Assembly (NCBI RefSeq): GCF_000332355.1
Contig: NZ_KB235958.1
Coordinates: 2,701,250-2,741,633, forward strand
Source of the DNA: Baaleninema simplex PCC 7105
GTDB taxonomy: Bacteria; Cyanobacteriota; Cyanobacteriia; Cyanobacteriales; Geitlerinemataceae
Length of the DNA: 40,384 nt
Direction: 5' to 3'
The notes below the pieces were generated by a model, which was given only the letters and a program-made list of their open reading frames with translations, was not told the origin of the DNA and ran no database searches. This document shows, in pieces, positions 25,158 to 33,269 of this stretch; within the stretch, counting starts at the first letter, position 1, and every line of letters begins with the position of its first letter. The position numbers and the translations under genes are program-made.

Positions 25158-27437
25158 CGCTGTAAAAGCTAAGTCTAACAACACCCGTCGTTCGGCGCGG
25201 ACGATGGCGTCGTGCGATCGCGCGATCGCGTCGCGGCGTACTGAAATTCCGGTAACGCCACAGCGAACGAAACGCTCGAGAACGTCGGGTTCGACTGAAA
25301 CAGTATCGGCACAAACCGTACAGGGAATTCCCAAGCGGCGAGCTGTTTTGGCCAACTGAGCGATCGCCTTCAACACCGCCGGACGGCGCAACTCGAACGA
25401 CTGCGCCATCGAACTGTCTTCGCGATCGACCCCTAACAGTAACTGTGTCAGATCGTTGGTGCCGATGGCAATTCCCGAGACGCCCGCCTCGACGTAGGCA
25501 TCTAACAAAAACAGCACGGACGGTACTTCCGCCATGATCCAACATTGAAACGCCGGTCGATCGGTCAACCCAACGCGATCGCAACGTTGGCGACAAAACC
25601 GAAATTCCTCGAGCGATCGCACGAACGGTAACATCAACTGTACGTTGGTACATCCCGCTTCCCAGACCCGTGCCAGTGCTGCTAACTCGCAATCGAACGT
25701 TCTGGGATCTTTCACGTAGGCGAGAGTTCCTCGGAGACCTAAAGGCGACCCCGCCATACTATCGACCGTCCGATAGTACACCGGACGCGGGGCGAAGGCT
25801 CGCGCGAATTCTAACATCCCTTCCGTCAAGCGATCGACCAACGCCGCAGTCCGACCGTCGCGCACCCACTGTACTGGGGAATCGCCGTTTAGTACTTCGA
25901 CTGCCATCAACTCCGATCGCACGAGTCCCACACCGTCAACGAGTCTCATCGCCTCAGACGACATCGTTTTCACAGAACTCGGCTGGCTCAACATCACCAT
26001 TAACTGCGTTCCCCGTACCTCAGACCGTTCTTCCAACGGCGGTACGGACGGTTTCAGTGTATCCGAGATGGGGATTCGGACGTCCGAGGTTAACTCACCG
26101 CGATCGCCGTCGAGACGCATCGATCGCCCCGTTTGCAGTCGATCGGTAGCAGCCGTCACGCCAACGATCGCCGGAATTCCCAACTCTCGAGCTAAAATTG
26201 CGCCGTGACTGGTCAAACTTCCCGTTTCAGTCACTAACCCCACAGCTTGCTTTAACAAGGGAAAATCCGTCGGTTCCAAACTCGACACGACGACAATGCA
26301 ATCGGGAGGAGGTGCGATCTGAGTTCGATTGGAGGAGCGCACCACGAAAACAGGCGCGATCGCTTGTCCCGAGGAGGCGGGAAGACCTCGCAGCGTCAGC
26401 AGATCGGCTGTCGAATCTGGGGGACTGGCCGCTGGCGACGACTTCGGTTCTTGGGCTATTTCGACCGTCCAATCGTCTCGCCAGAGCCGTTCGTCAGGAT
26501 AAACTTGGCTCAAATACAGTTCCGTTCCGTTTTCAGTCTGTACGAATTGCCATTGAGCCGAAAACGAGCGATCGAAGGTTTCGCAGAGTTTGCGTCCCCA
26601 ATGCTTTAAGGTGTCGAGTTGTGCGTCGTCGAGAACGGCCTCACGTTGTCGTTCGGGGGGAATGCCGACGACTCGCACTTCTGCCGTTGCCGGATCGAAG
26701 TCGTAGCGACAGAGGCGAACTCCCACCCGTCGCGCGATCGGGGTGTCGCGATCGCTAGCGAGACGGTAGAGATCGGGAACGACGACCCCTTCGACGAGGC
26801 TCTCGATCTGTCCCGAGGTGGCGGCGATATCGAAGCCAGTTTTGCCACCGCGTAGAACACCCGTGACCGCGATGCGATCGAGCGGTTGTACGAGAACTGA
26901 GAGATAGAGGCGATCGAGGGAAATGCGGGACTGTTGCCAGCATAGGAGACTGCGGGCCCGAAACAGTTCGGCCCAGGTGCGTTTCAAGGCGAGGGCGATC
27001 GAGGAGGGGTCGTTGAGGCTCGTTTGGCTGTCGAGGAAGTCAGCATAGTCGAAGCTGTTGCGATCGCCATCTATATATAAGGACGGGTGCAAAACGATCC
27101 CCGCACTCGAGAGGGAGGAAACCGCCTCGGTCAGTCGATCGAACCAGGGGGCAGGGAGTTCGGCCGCGAGGAGAGCTTCGCGAATTTGTCGGGCGATCGA
27201 TTGCAGTTGGTGGGCGTCGTCAGCTTGTAAGTGAAGTGCTGTGTGAGAAATTTCAGCCAAAAGCGGATTATTCCAGGTGTTACTTTGCCAAAATTCTCGA
27301 AAAACGCGCGATGAAACCACAATTCCCCATAAAACGGGGTAATTTTCCCGTGCGAGTTGCCCCAAATAAAACCCACGCTCTCCGATCCAAGGGGATTCGA
27401 TCGCATCAAATCGATCGATAGGAAACACTTCTGTCAC
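25143..27437 (-). CDS. PEP-synthase-like protein with degenerate ATP-binding domain
   Basis: The 764-aa protein has the order of PEP-utilising enzymes. The N-terminal PPDK/PpsA-like region is degenerate. It is followed by a phosphohistidine domain with ETGSLTSHGAILARELGIPA (H411) and a C-terminal PEP/pyruvate-binding barrel with DGVGLVRSE (501-509), GIAIGTNDLTQLLLGVDRED (655-674) and C709 in CTVCAD. The usual ATP-binding RSS/glycine-rich loop is not visible; the matching segment reads LHPSLYIDGDRNSF. Full PEP synthesis from pyruvate is therefore uncertain and a regulatory or partial phosphotransfer role is possible. The start is GTG. The C-terminus runs into a repeat. Confidence 0.8.
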   Translation of the reverse strand: MTEVFPIDRFDAIESPWIGERGFYLGQLARENYPVLWGIVVSSRVFREFWQSNTWNNPLLAEISHTALHLQADDAHQLQSIARQIREALLAAELPAPWFDRLTEAVSSLSSAGIVLHPSLYIDGDRNSFDYADFLDSQTSLNDPSSIALALKRTWAELFRARSLLCWQQSRISLDRLYLSVLVQPLDRIAVTGVLRGGKTGFDIAATSGQIESLVEGVVVPDLYRLASDRDTPIARRVGVRLCRYDFDPATAEVRVVGIPPERQREAVLDDAQLDTLKHWGRKLCETFDRSFSAQWQFVQTENGTELYLSQVYPDERLWRDDWTVEIAQEPKSSPAASPPDSTADLLTLRGLPASSGQAIAPVFVVRSSNRTQIAPPPDCIVVVSSLEPTDFPLLKQAVGLVTETGSLTSHGAILARELGIPAIVGVTAATDRLQTGRSMRLDGDRGELTSDVRIPISDTLKPSVPPLEERSEVRGTQLMVMLSQPSSVKTMSSEAMRLVDGVGLVRSELMAVEVLNGDSPVQWVRDGRTAALVDRLTEGMLEFARAFAPRPVYYRTVDSMAGSPLGLRGTLAYVKDPRTFDCELAALARVWEAGCTNVQLMLPFVRSLEEFRFCRQRCDRVGLTDRPAFQCWIMAEVPSVLFLLDAYVEAGVSGIAIGTNDLTQLLLGVDREDSSMAQSFELRRPAVLKAIAQLAKTARRLGIPCTVCADTVSVEPDVLERFVRCGVTGISVRRDAIARSHDAIVRAERRVLLDLAFTANSLQ

Positions 27438-27714
27438 GATACTTTGCGCCCCTCAATCGCACTATACCCGGATTTTATCGTTCCCAGCGAGCTGACGCGA
27501 CAAACCGACCCACCTCTCGAAGATATGGCGATCGATGTTCCTCAGCGCGAGCGAATTTTGAGAACTCTACATATTATCGGTAAAAAAACGGTACTTATTT
27601 AAAGAAGACGTGAAGTTTTGCGTGAAAGTACTCAGTGGTTTGAAGAAAATGTCTATACTAAACACAAGGAAATAACCAAGTATATTTACGTAAAATCAAG
27701 GCAAGGGCAACCGT

Positions 27715-28542
27715 ATGAAGATGCATTTTTCCAACAACACCTTAACGGCGGCCGCGGGTACTGCACTCTTGCTCGGAAGTGCGATGTTCAGTTCGTCACC
27801 CGCATCCGCCGTAACCTTTGGCACGTCGCTCGATTGCGACCCCGCTTTATCGGGCGATCCCCTCGATCAAACCTGTTCGTTGCAAAGTCTGCTCGACGAC
27901 ATCACAGTGAGTGGTGGCATCGATACAACGAACGATACGGGATTCGAGTATTTCACCAACACCGCCACCGGTGGTTCCCTCGCTCGCTTTATGTTTGAAG
28001 TCGCGGGATTTGCCTCCGGTAACAAGTTCGGTCTGTTCAATAAAGACGGCGTTAAAGCCGAACTGTTCGACGGTTCGAACGACGACGCCGATCGCGCGAT
28101 CGTCGATTTCCTCGACAATGGCGATATCTCGATTTCGACGAAAGCCTTCGATCCCATCGGCTCGACGGTCGATAACCTCATTTCCGATTTTGGCAACGTC
28201 TTCGGATTCTATCTCGAAAACCCCGCCGGACATACGTTCTTCTCCGATGCGTCTCTCAACTTTGACGGACGACAACACAGTGCGATTTATCAAGGCGATA
28301 ACTCGACGGTCTTAGATTTACCTGGCGTTCAGCCTGGTGTTTTTACGGATAACGAATTTATCATCGCCTTTGAAGACTTACCTGAAGGACATCCTTACGA
28401 AGATTTCGACTATAACGATCTCGTCGTCATGATGGAATCGATCGAACCGACAGATATTCCCGAACCCTCTACATTACTCGGTTTGGGGGTTGTCGTAAGT
28501 GCTGCTCTGGTTACTCGTCGTCGCCAAAGACGTTCTAACTAA
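27715..28542 (+). CDS. Exported PEP-CTERM protein with DUF4114 domain
   Basis: The 275-aa protein has a signal peptide (about 1-32, ending SSPASA) and a C-terminal sorting tail PEPSTLLGLGVVVSAALVTR followed by basic residues (249-275). This is the PEP-CTERM signal recognised by exosortase. FTDNEFIIAFEDLPEG...DYNDLVVMME (about 210-240) is the DUF4114 pattern. It is expected to be a surface or matrix protein; the ligand is unknown. A 277-bp gap separates it from the divergent PEP-synthase-like gene. It is followed by a clear terminator. Confidence 0.88.
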   Translation: MKMHFSNNTLTAAAGTALLLGSAMFSSSPASAVTFGTSLDCDPALSGDPLDQTCSLQSLLDDITVSGGIDTTNDTGFEYFTNTATGGSLARFMFEVAGFASGNKFGLFNKDGVKAELFDGSNDDADRAIVDFLDNGDISISTKAFDPIGSTVDNLISDFGNVFGFYLENPAGHTFFSDASLNFDGRQHSAIYQGDNSTVLDLPGVQPGVFTDNEFIIAFEDLPEGHPYEDFDYNDLVVMMESIEPTDIPEPSTLLGLGVVVSAALVTRRRQRRSN

Positions 28543-28625
28543 CCTAGAAAATTATGTTCGTTCGGTTCGAACGAGGGGTTGAAAGCCTGACGATTCTACC
28601 GATTTTTTTCTGTATATAAGTGAAG

Positions 28626-28681
28626 GAGGCGTGCGATCGCCTAGGGAAACACAGTTTTTCGTCCGGTCGCACGCCTCTTTT
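28626..28681 (+). terminator. Terminator after the PEP-CTERM gene
   Basis: GAGGCGTGCGA and TCGCACGCCTC form an 11-bp stem enclosing about 30 nt, followed by TTTT. It lies about 84 bp after the PEP-CTERM stop and just before comF. Confidence 0.75.
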
Positions 28682-28709
28682 ATCGTTGTTTTTTCTACAA
28701 TAAAGGTCG

Positions 28710-29405
28710 TTGCTTCACGTCAGCGAAAAAGTGCGTCTACTCGCTCGATTCCTCGACCTCTTTTTAAATCCCAACTGTCCCCTGTGCGATCGCCCCACAG
28801 ATCGCGAACTCTGTCCCGCTTGTTTCCAACAACTTCGACACTGTCGCCGCTCTCATCCCCAAAATTTACGGTGTGGGAGCTTACCCGTTTTCGCCTGGGG
28901 TCATTACAGCGGAACGCTCAAACGCGCGATCGCCGCTCTCAAGTACGAAAACCACCCCCAACTGGCTCGACCCCTCGGACACCACATCGGACGAGCCTGG
29001 CAGAAAAAGCCCCTTCTCTCGGACGCGCAACTTACTGTCGTTCCCATTCCCATGCACCCCGACAAACAACGCAAACGGGGATTTAACCAAGCCGAACTCC
29101 TGGCGCAACACTTCTGCAAGATCGCGCGTTTTCCCTTACAAGCGCAGGGTTTAGCACGAATCAAAAATACTCAAGCCTTGTTCGACCTCAACCCCGAACA
29201 ACGGCGTCAAACCCTCGATGGTGCGATCGCCCTCGGAAAAGCCTTTCGCCGCCATCCTCCCAAACATCCAGTGTTGCTGTTCGACGACATCTACACCACT
29301 GGAACCACAGTCCGCGAAGCGACTCGTACCTTGAACAACGTGGGAATTCCCGTCGTCGGTGTGGCCGTTTTGGCCAAAGCCGGAGAAGACAAAGTGAGGC
29401 GTTGA
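28710..29405 (+). CDS. comF: ComF-family phosphoribosyltransferase-like protein
   Basis: The 231-aa product begins with a double zinc knuckle, CPLCDRPTDRELCPAC (C23, C26, C35, C38). It continues with FAWGHYSGTLKRAIAALKYE, VVPIPMHPDKQRKRGFNQAE and the PRPP loop VLLFDDIYTTGTTVREATRT, all typical of ComFC. In competent bacteria ComFC acts in DNA uptake. The start is uncertain: TTG at 28710 or GTG at 28731 (seven codons later). Confidence 0.9.
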   Translation: MLHVSEKVRLLARFLDLFLNPNCPLCDRPTDRELCPACFQQLRHCRRSHPQNLRCGSLPVFAWGHYSGTLKRAIAALKYENHPQLARPLGHHIGRAWQKKPLLSDAQLTVVPIPMHPDKQRKRGFNQAELLAQHFCKIARFPLQAQGLARIKNTQALFDLNPEQRRQTLDGAIALGKAFRRHPPKHPVLLFDDIYTTGTTVREATRTLNNVGIPVVGVAVLAKAGEDKVRR

Positions 29406-29460
29406 GGGTCAGAATGGTTAGAGTGGACGGGAAGCACCTTCGACGCAGATTGAAAGCTGT

Positions 29461-30096
29461 ATGCAGAATTTCGATGTCAAACCCATGACAGACTTCCTCA
29501 GATCGGCGGCTTTACTCCTCGTCCTGCTGAACCCATTTCTCGTCATTATCTATATCATCGACGTCGTGCAAAAACTGTCGCTGAAACCCTTCACCTTGGT
29601 TTTGATGCAGGCGGGTTTAATTTCCACGGCAGTCTTTTGCTGTTTTGCCATTCTCGGCGACGCCATATTTTCCCACGTTTTACAGGCAAATTTCGCCTCG
29701 TTTCAGATTTTTGGAGGAATTGTGTTTCTCCTTATCGGTCTTGAATTTGTATTTCAAGGTCCGACGGCAATTTCTATTTTACGAGGCGAATCGAAAAACC
29801 TCGCGGGGGCGATCGCCATGCCCATCTTTATCGGGCCGGGAACCATTAGCGCCAGTGTAGTCATCGGGGAACGACACGATCCCCTTGTCGCTTGCATGGC
29901 GGTAGTCGTGGCTGTTTGTGTCTCTATCGCATTTGTCGTCCTGCTCAAGTTAGCCCACGATCTCGTTCGTCCCCATCGAGAACCCTTCATCGAACGGTAC
30001 ATCGAAGTGGTCGGACGAATTGCCGCTTTGTTTATCGGCACGATTTCGGTGGAAATGATTATGCAGGGACTCATCGTGTGGTTCGAGAAGTTTTGA
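29461..30096 (+). CDS. MarC-family integral membrane protein
   Basis: The 211-aa protein has six predicted membrane helices. It shows the MarC/UPF0056 pattern: LLVLLNPFLVIIYIIDVVQK, FQIFGGIVFLLIGLEFVFQG, GAIAMPIFIGPGTISASVVI and RIAALFIGTISVEMIMQGL. MarC was first linked to multiple antibiotic resistance, but its transport role remains unclear. Two start codons are possible (29461 and 29485). Its 3' end abuts a truncated xisI in the opposite orientation. Confidence 0.88.
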   Translation: MQNFDVKPMTDFLRSAALLLVLLNPFLVIIYIIDVVQKLSLKPFTLVLMQAGLISTAVFCCFAILGDAIFSHVLQANFASFQIFGGIVFLLIGLEFVFQGPTAISILRGESKNLAGAIAMPIFIGPGTISASVVIGERHDPLVACMAVVVAVCVSIAFVVLLKLAHDLVRPHREPFIERYIEVVGRIAALFIGTISVEMIMQGLIVWFEKF

Positions 30097-30104
30097 GGAT
30101 TCGC

Positions 30105-30173
30105 CGATGGAGGGGTGGCGTAATCTTCCAAGATTTCAACAACGATTTTACGGTAAATCTCTAGTTTATCCAT
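30105..30173 (-). pseudogene. xisI: xisI, 5' stump only
   Basis: The frame starts MDKLEIYRKIVVEILEDYAT, the recognisable beginning of XisI proteins, which are about 110 aa. After about 23 codons the similarity ends and the sequence becomes the 3' flank of marC. Its ATG overlaps the end of the xisH frame, as is usual for xisH-xisI pairs. The remaining 80% of the gene is deleted. Confidence 0.8.
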
Positions 30174-30739
30174 TGTTCGATAACCTCTTGTTCTGGATTA
30201 TAGGTGATGGGGTGCATCTCACTTTTGCAAAAACATCAGTTTGGGGTGGCAAAATTCCCGATTAGCACTTCCGGTATAAGATCCCCGGCATCTCCAAGAT
30301 GCCGGGGATCTGGAAATTGAGTGCGCCCAATTCGATGAATTTACATTTTTGAGATGCACCCTAGGTGATGAGCTTTAGTTGTTGTTCTCCGATGATTTCT
30401 TGAATAAGAGGGCGACAAAAAAACGTTGAATAGATTTCGGTGGAAATAGCAAGATATAAAACGAGATCGGGTTCAACTTGACGGAGACTAAATCGATAGT
30501 TAATAAATTGGCCGAGTGCGGTATGAAATTCCGAAATTGCTGAATCCCCAACGAAGCTTTTGATTTCAACTGCAATTTTTTTGGCGATCGCGCTCGGCAG
30601 CGATGAGGCGATCTGCTCCAAGGTCAATATATATCTCGTAGTCGTTGAGGTCGAAATGTAAAGGATCGTGAGTAATTATCCAGCCATCTTTCTGGAGAAC
30701 ATTCTTAACTGAATCATGAAAAAGGTCGCGGGTTTGCAT
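30161..30739 (-). pseudogene. xisH: xisH, broken by frameshift and MITE insertion
   Basis: The gene starts at ATG 30739 with MQTRDLFHDSVKNVLQKDGW and IDLGADRLIAAERD. It then loses frame at a run of seven A (coding strand, 30576-30582), after which the correct sequence resumes as KKIAVEIKSFVGDSAISEFH and LGQFINYRFSLRQVEPDLVL. The tail ...QLKLIT is cut by the MITE at 30361. On the far side of the MITE (30209-30161) the frame continues as TYNPEQEVIEQWIN and a stop, completing a normal XisH of about 140 aa. XisH was named as an fdxN-element excision controlling factor; its VEIK motif suggests a PD-(D/E)XK fold. Two independent lesions make this a pseudogene, unless the A7 tract is a sequencing error or slippage site. 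Confidence 0.9.
30210..30361. mobile_element. Complete 152-bp MITE with 9-bp target duplication in xisH
   Basis: The element has perfect 12-bp terminal inverted repeats, GGGTGCATCTCA and TGAGATGCACCC, and is flanked by TAGGTGATG on both sides (30201-30209 and 30362-30370). Removal of the element and one repeat restores the XisH reading frame. Inside is a perfect 13-bp hairpin, GATCCCCGGCATC / GATGCCGGGGATC. The left end GGGTGCATCTCACTTTTGCA matches the end of the ISKra4-type element at 40236 (GGGTGCATCCCAGTTTTGCA) with two differences. It has no coding capacity. The 103-bp right part is identical to 8793-8895. Confidence 0.93.
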
Positions 30740-30813
30740 ATCGGTCGGGTTTTACAAATTGGCGCACAACTTTTAGATCGACTTTTAGATCGAGATCGTT
30801 CGATTCTCGAACT

Positions 30814-31740
30814 TCAATCAACATCTTCCACCCCCTGAAGGGCCTCTTCCACCGCCGCCAAATCCGGCATAGATGGCTGCGCCCCCACCTTCGTCACCGA
30901 GAGCGCCCCCGCCGTCATCGCCCAACGCAACGTATCCAACCAGGGTAAACCTCGATCGATCGCCGCTGCCAACGCCCCGTTAAACGCATCTCCCGCCGCA
31001 GTGGTATCCACCGCCTCGACCGCAAACGCCGGAACAAAGGCTGCATCCTCCGCCGTGGCGTAAGCGACGCCCCGCGCCCCCAACGTCACGATCGCTCGAT
31101 CGACCCCCCGACGCCGAAACGCCGACGCCGCCTGAAGAGCAGTTTCGGGATCGTCCACCGATGCCCCCAGCAGTTGACTGGCTTCGATTTCGTTGGGGGT
31201 CAGTATATCGACGTACTCGTACAGAGACTCGGAAAACTCTGACGCGGGAGCCGGATCGAGAATTACCGTTACCCCTGCATCTCGTGCCACTCGGGCCGCT
31301 GCTTCGACGATGGGTGTCGGAACTTCCAACTGTAACAACAGTACCGTCGCATCGGCTAAAAATGCTTTCAGGCGATCGACATCCGACTCGTCCACTCGTC
31401 CGTTAGCACCGGGAACGATAACGATCGCATTTTCTCCAGCGAGATCGACAGATACCACCGCGACCCCGGAATGAGTACTTTCGTCAACCCGTACCCCCGA
31501 CGCATCGACTCCGCTGTCCCACAGTCCCTTCAGCAGTTGCTCGCCAAAGCGATCGCCCCCCACGCACCCGATCGCTCTCGTCGATGCACCCAGACGTGCC
31601 GCCGCCACAGCTTGATTGGCTCCTTTGCCTCCCAAGCCCGTAAAAAAGTTATCCCCTCGGATCGTTTCTCCCGCTACGGGCAATCGCGGGGTTTGCGTCA
31701 CGAGATCGACATTGAGACTTCCGAAAACAACGACAGCCAT
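30814..31740 (-). CDS. rbsK: Ribokinase (PfkB family)
   Basis: The 308-aa protein has the PfkB signatures GLGGKGANQAVAAARLG (35-51, substrate binding) and DTTAAGDAFNGALAAAID (245 onward), with D251 as catalytic base. LDPAPASEF and TPNEIEASQLLG are typical of ribokinase. It phosphorylates ribose at O5. The start ATG is at 31740. No ribose transporter is present nearby, so it may serve nucleoside salvage. Confidence 0.92.
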   Translation of the reverse strand: MAVVVFGSLNVDLVTQTPRLPVAGETIRGDNFFTGLGGKGANQAVAAARLGASTRAIGCVGGDRFGEQLLKGLWDSGVDASGVRVDESTHSGVAVVSVDLAGENAIVIVPGANGRVDESDVDRLKAFLADATVLLLQLEVPTPIVEAAARVARDAGVTVILDPAPASEFSESLYEYVDILTPNEIEASQLLGASVDDPETALQAASAFRRRGVDRAIVTLGARGVAYATAEDAAFVPAFAVEAVDTTAAGDAFNGALAAAIDRGLPWLDTLRWAMTAGALSVTKVGAQPSMPDLAAVEEALQGVEDVD

Positions 31741-31821
31741 AGGTACGGGGCGATAAACTATACAGATACAAAGAACATCGTATCGCCCTTTTGTCCAGTC
31801 CTCAAACCGTCAATTTCTCAG

Positions 31822-32208
31822 TCAATCTTCGTATTCGACCCAAGAATTTGGCGTTTCGGACACGCTCACTTTTAAGGTGACGCCTTCAGGAACGCGCTGT
31901 TTCGTTTCGTTGTAAATATAACGAGCGATCTCTTCAGCAGTCGTGGCGTATTCTTTCGGTAACAACTCGTTGAGAACCCCGTGATCTAACCCGCCTTTCG
32001 TCGAGTCGCGTTTCGCCCAACGCAAACTGCGGAAATCTGCCACCATCACGGGATGCGGACAGTATTCCGAAGGATGAAGCGTCGTCGAACTGGCGGTGAC
32101 ACGCACGCGATAGGTGTGGCCGTGCAACCGTCCGCAGGGGCCGTTGTAATCTTCGATGTAGTGAGCGCTATCGAAGGTGAATTCTGTCGTTAACGTCCAT
32201 TTGGGCAT
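31822..32208 (-). CDS. queD: 6-carboxy-5,6,7,8-tetrahydropterin synthase (QueD/PTPS family)
   Basis: The 128-aa protein carries the zinc ligands H16 (FDSAH), H29 and H31 (RLHGHTY), the catalytic Cys in PCGRLHGH (C25), D75-H76 (LDHGVLNELLP) and a C-terminal Glu (SVSETPNSW). The cysteine and length agree with QueD, which converts dihydroneopterin triphosphate in queuosine synthesis. A PTPS for biopterin is an alternative in cyanobacteria. The start ATG is at 32208. Confidence 0.9.
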   Translation of the reverse strand: MPKWTLTTEFTFDSAHYIEDYNGPCGRLHGHTYRVRVTASSTTLHPSEYCPHPVMVADFRSLRWAKRDSTKGGLDHGVLNELLPKEYATTAEEIARYIYNETKQRVPEGVTLKVSVSETPNSWVEYED

Positions 32209-32281
32209 GGTCGTATCCTGTGGGTCTTACTCCTATTTTGACGTGGATTTTAAAGAGGGAACTTTTTTCAGAGGCGAAGGA

Positions 32282-33121
32282 TTACAGTTCGTCGCGACAG
32301 TATCCTCCTAACTCGAAGATATCCGCACATTCTCGTTCGATATCGCGAATTTGCGGTGCAGTGAGAACCTCACGGTAACGTCCGATGCTGTTGGCGGAGA
32401 GAGCTTTGCCGTACAGTGGAGTAGACCACCAAGGGCGATAGCGTTCGGGGAGGCGATCGAAGTCGAGACGACTGCGGTTCCAGGTTCGGTCGGGGTCGAA
32501 GTCCTTCAGCGACAACCCGGTAAAGGCTTCGAGTTGCGCGATCGCCGCTTGGGGGTGTCGCACCAATCCCTCATACTGGACGTAACGCGTCCGATTCCAA
32601 AACTCGGAATCTTGGCAACGTTGACAGGGGCGGTAATAGGCGTTGTAAAACTGCGCTAACCCTGCCATGTCAGAGGTTTCCAGCATTCGCACTAAAGTAG
32701 GATTCTCTCCTTTGTTTTTGAGTTTGTCCCCCACTTGCAGCAGCGAGGCGATCGCGTCTCGGGGATCGCGCAGCAACATCAGAAACTTGGCCTCGGATAC
32801 CAACTCGAACAAATCGGGAAAGTATTTCGTGAGTTCCGGAGATTTGAGAACCAGATGTTTGGCGTTACCGTAGCGACGAGCAGTTTTGTCTAAAAACGCC
32901 GTCACCCAAGGACGGGAAAACTCGGCGTAATCCTGCAAATCGTCGAAATAGGTGTCGCCTTCGACTTTCCACAAATATTTTCCGCGAGAGTACGTCGAGA
33001 GTACGTAAGCGAAATAGTTGGCTTCGGCGATAAACGGATTCGTATTTGGCGCGTTACAGAGAATTCCGTTTAACACCGTCGTTCCCGTTCTGGCTGCACC
33101 TCCAATGAAAAAGTAAGTCAT
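32282..33121 (-). CDS. Sulfotransferase family protein
   Basis: The 279-aa product starts with the PAPS 5'-phosphosulfate-binding loop FIGGAARTGTTVLNGIL (5-21) and has the 3'-phosphate motif LLRDPRDAIASL (116-127). These two motifs define the sulfotransferase-3 group. It would transfer sulfate from PAPS to an unknown acceptor, perhaps an exopolysaccharide or lipid. It is preceded by a repeat block at 33127-33248. Confidence 0.88.
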   Translation of the reverse strand: MTYFFIGGAARTGTTVLNGILCNAPNTNPFIAEANYFAYVLSTYSRGKYLWKVEGDTYFDDLQDYAEFSRPWVTAFLDKTARRYGNAKHLVLKSPELTKYFPDLFELVSEAKFLMLLRDPRDAIASLLQVGDKLKNKGENPTLVRMLETSDMAGLAQFYNAYYRPCQRCQDSEFWNRTRYVQYEGLVRHPQAAIAQLEAFTGLSLKDFDPDRTWNRSRLDFDRLPERYRPWWSTPLYGKALSANSIGRYREVLTAPQIRDIERECADIFELGGYCRDEL

Positions 33122-33126
33122 GTTTT

Positions 33127-33248
33127 GGCAAGGGAGAGGGGGAGAGGGGGAGAGGGGGAGAGGGGGAGAGGGGGCGCAGGGGAGAAGCTGTTATCTGTTA
33201 ACTGTCTTCACTGGTGACTGGTGACTGGTGACTGGTGACTGGTGACTG
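33127..33248. repeat. GGGGGAGA and GGTGACT tandem arrays
   Basis: About five to six units of GGGGGAGA (33129-33175) are followed, after about 35 bp, by five copies of GGTGACT (33211-33248). The block separates the sulfotransferase and the methyltransferase-like gene. Confidence 0.92.
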
Positions 33249-33269
33249 CTCACTGTCTTCATCTCTTCA

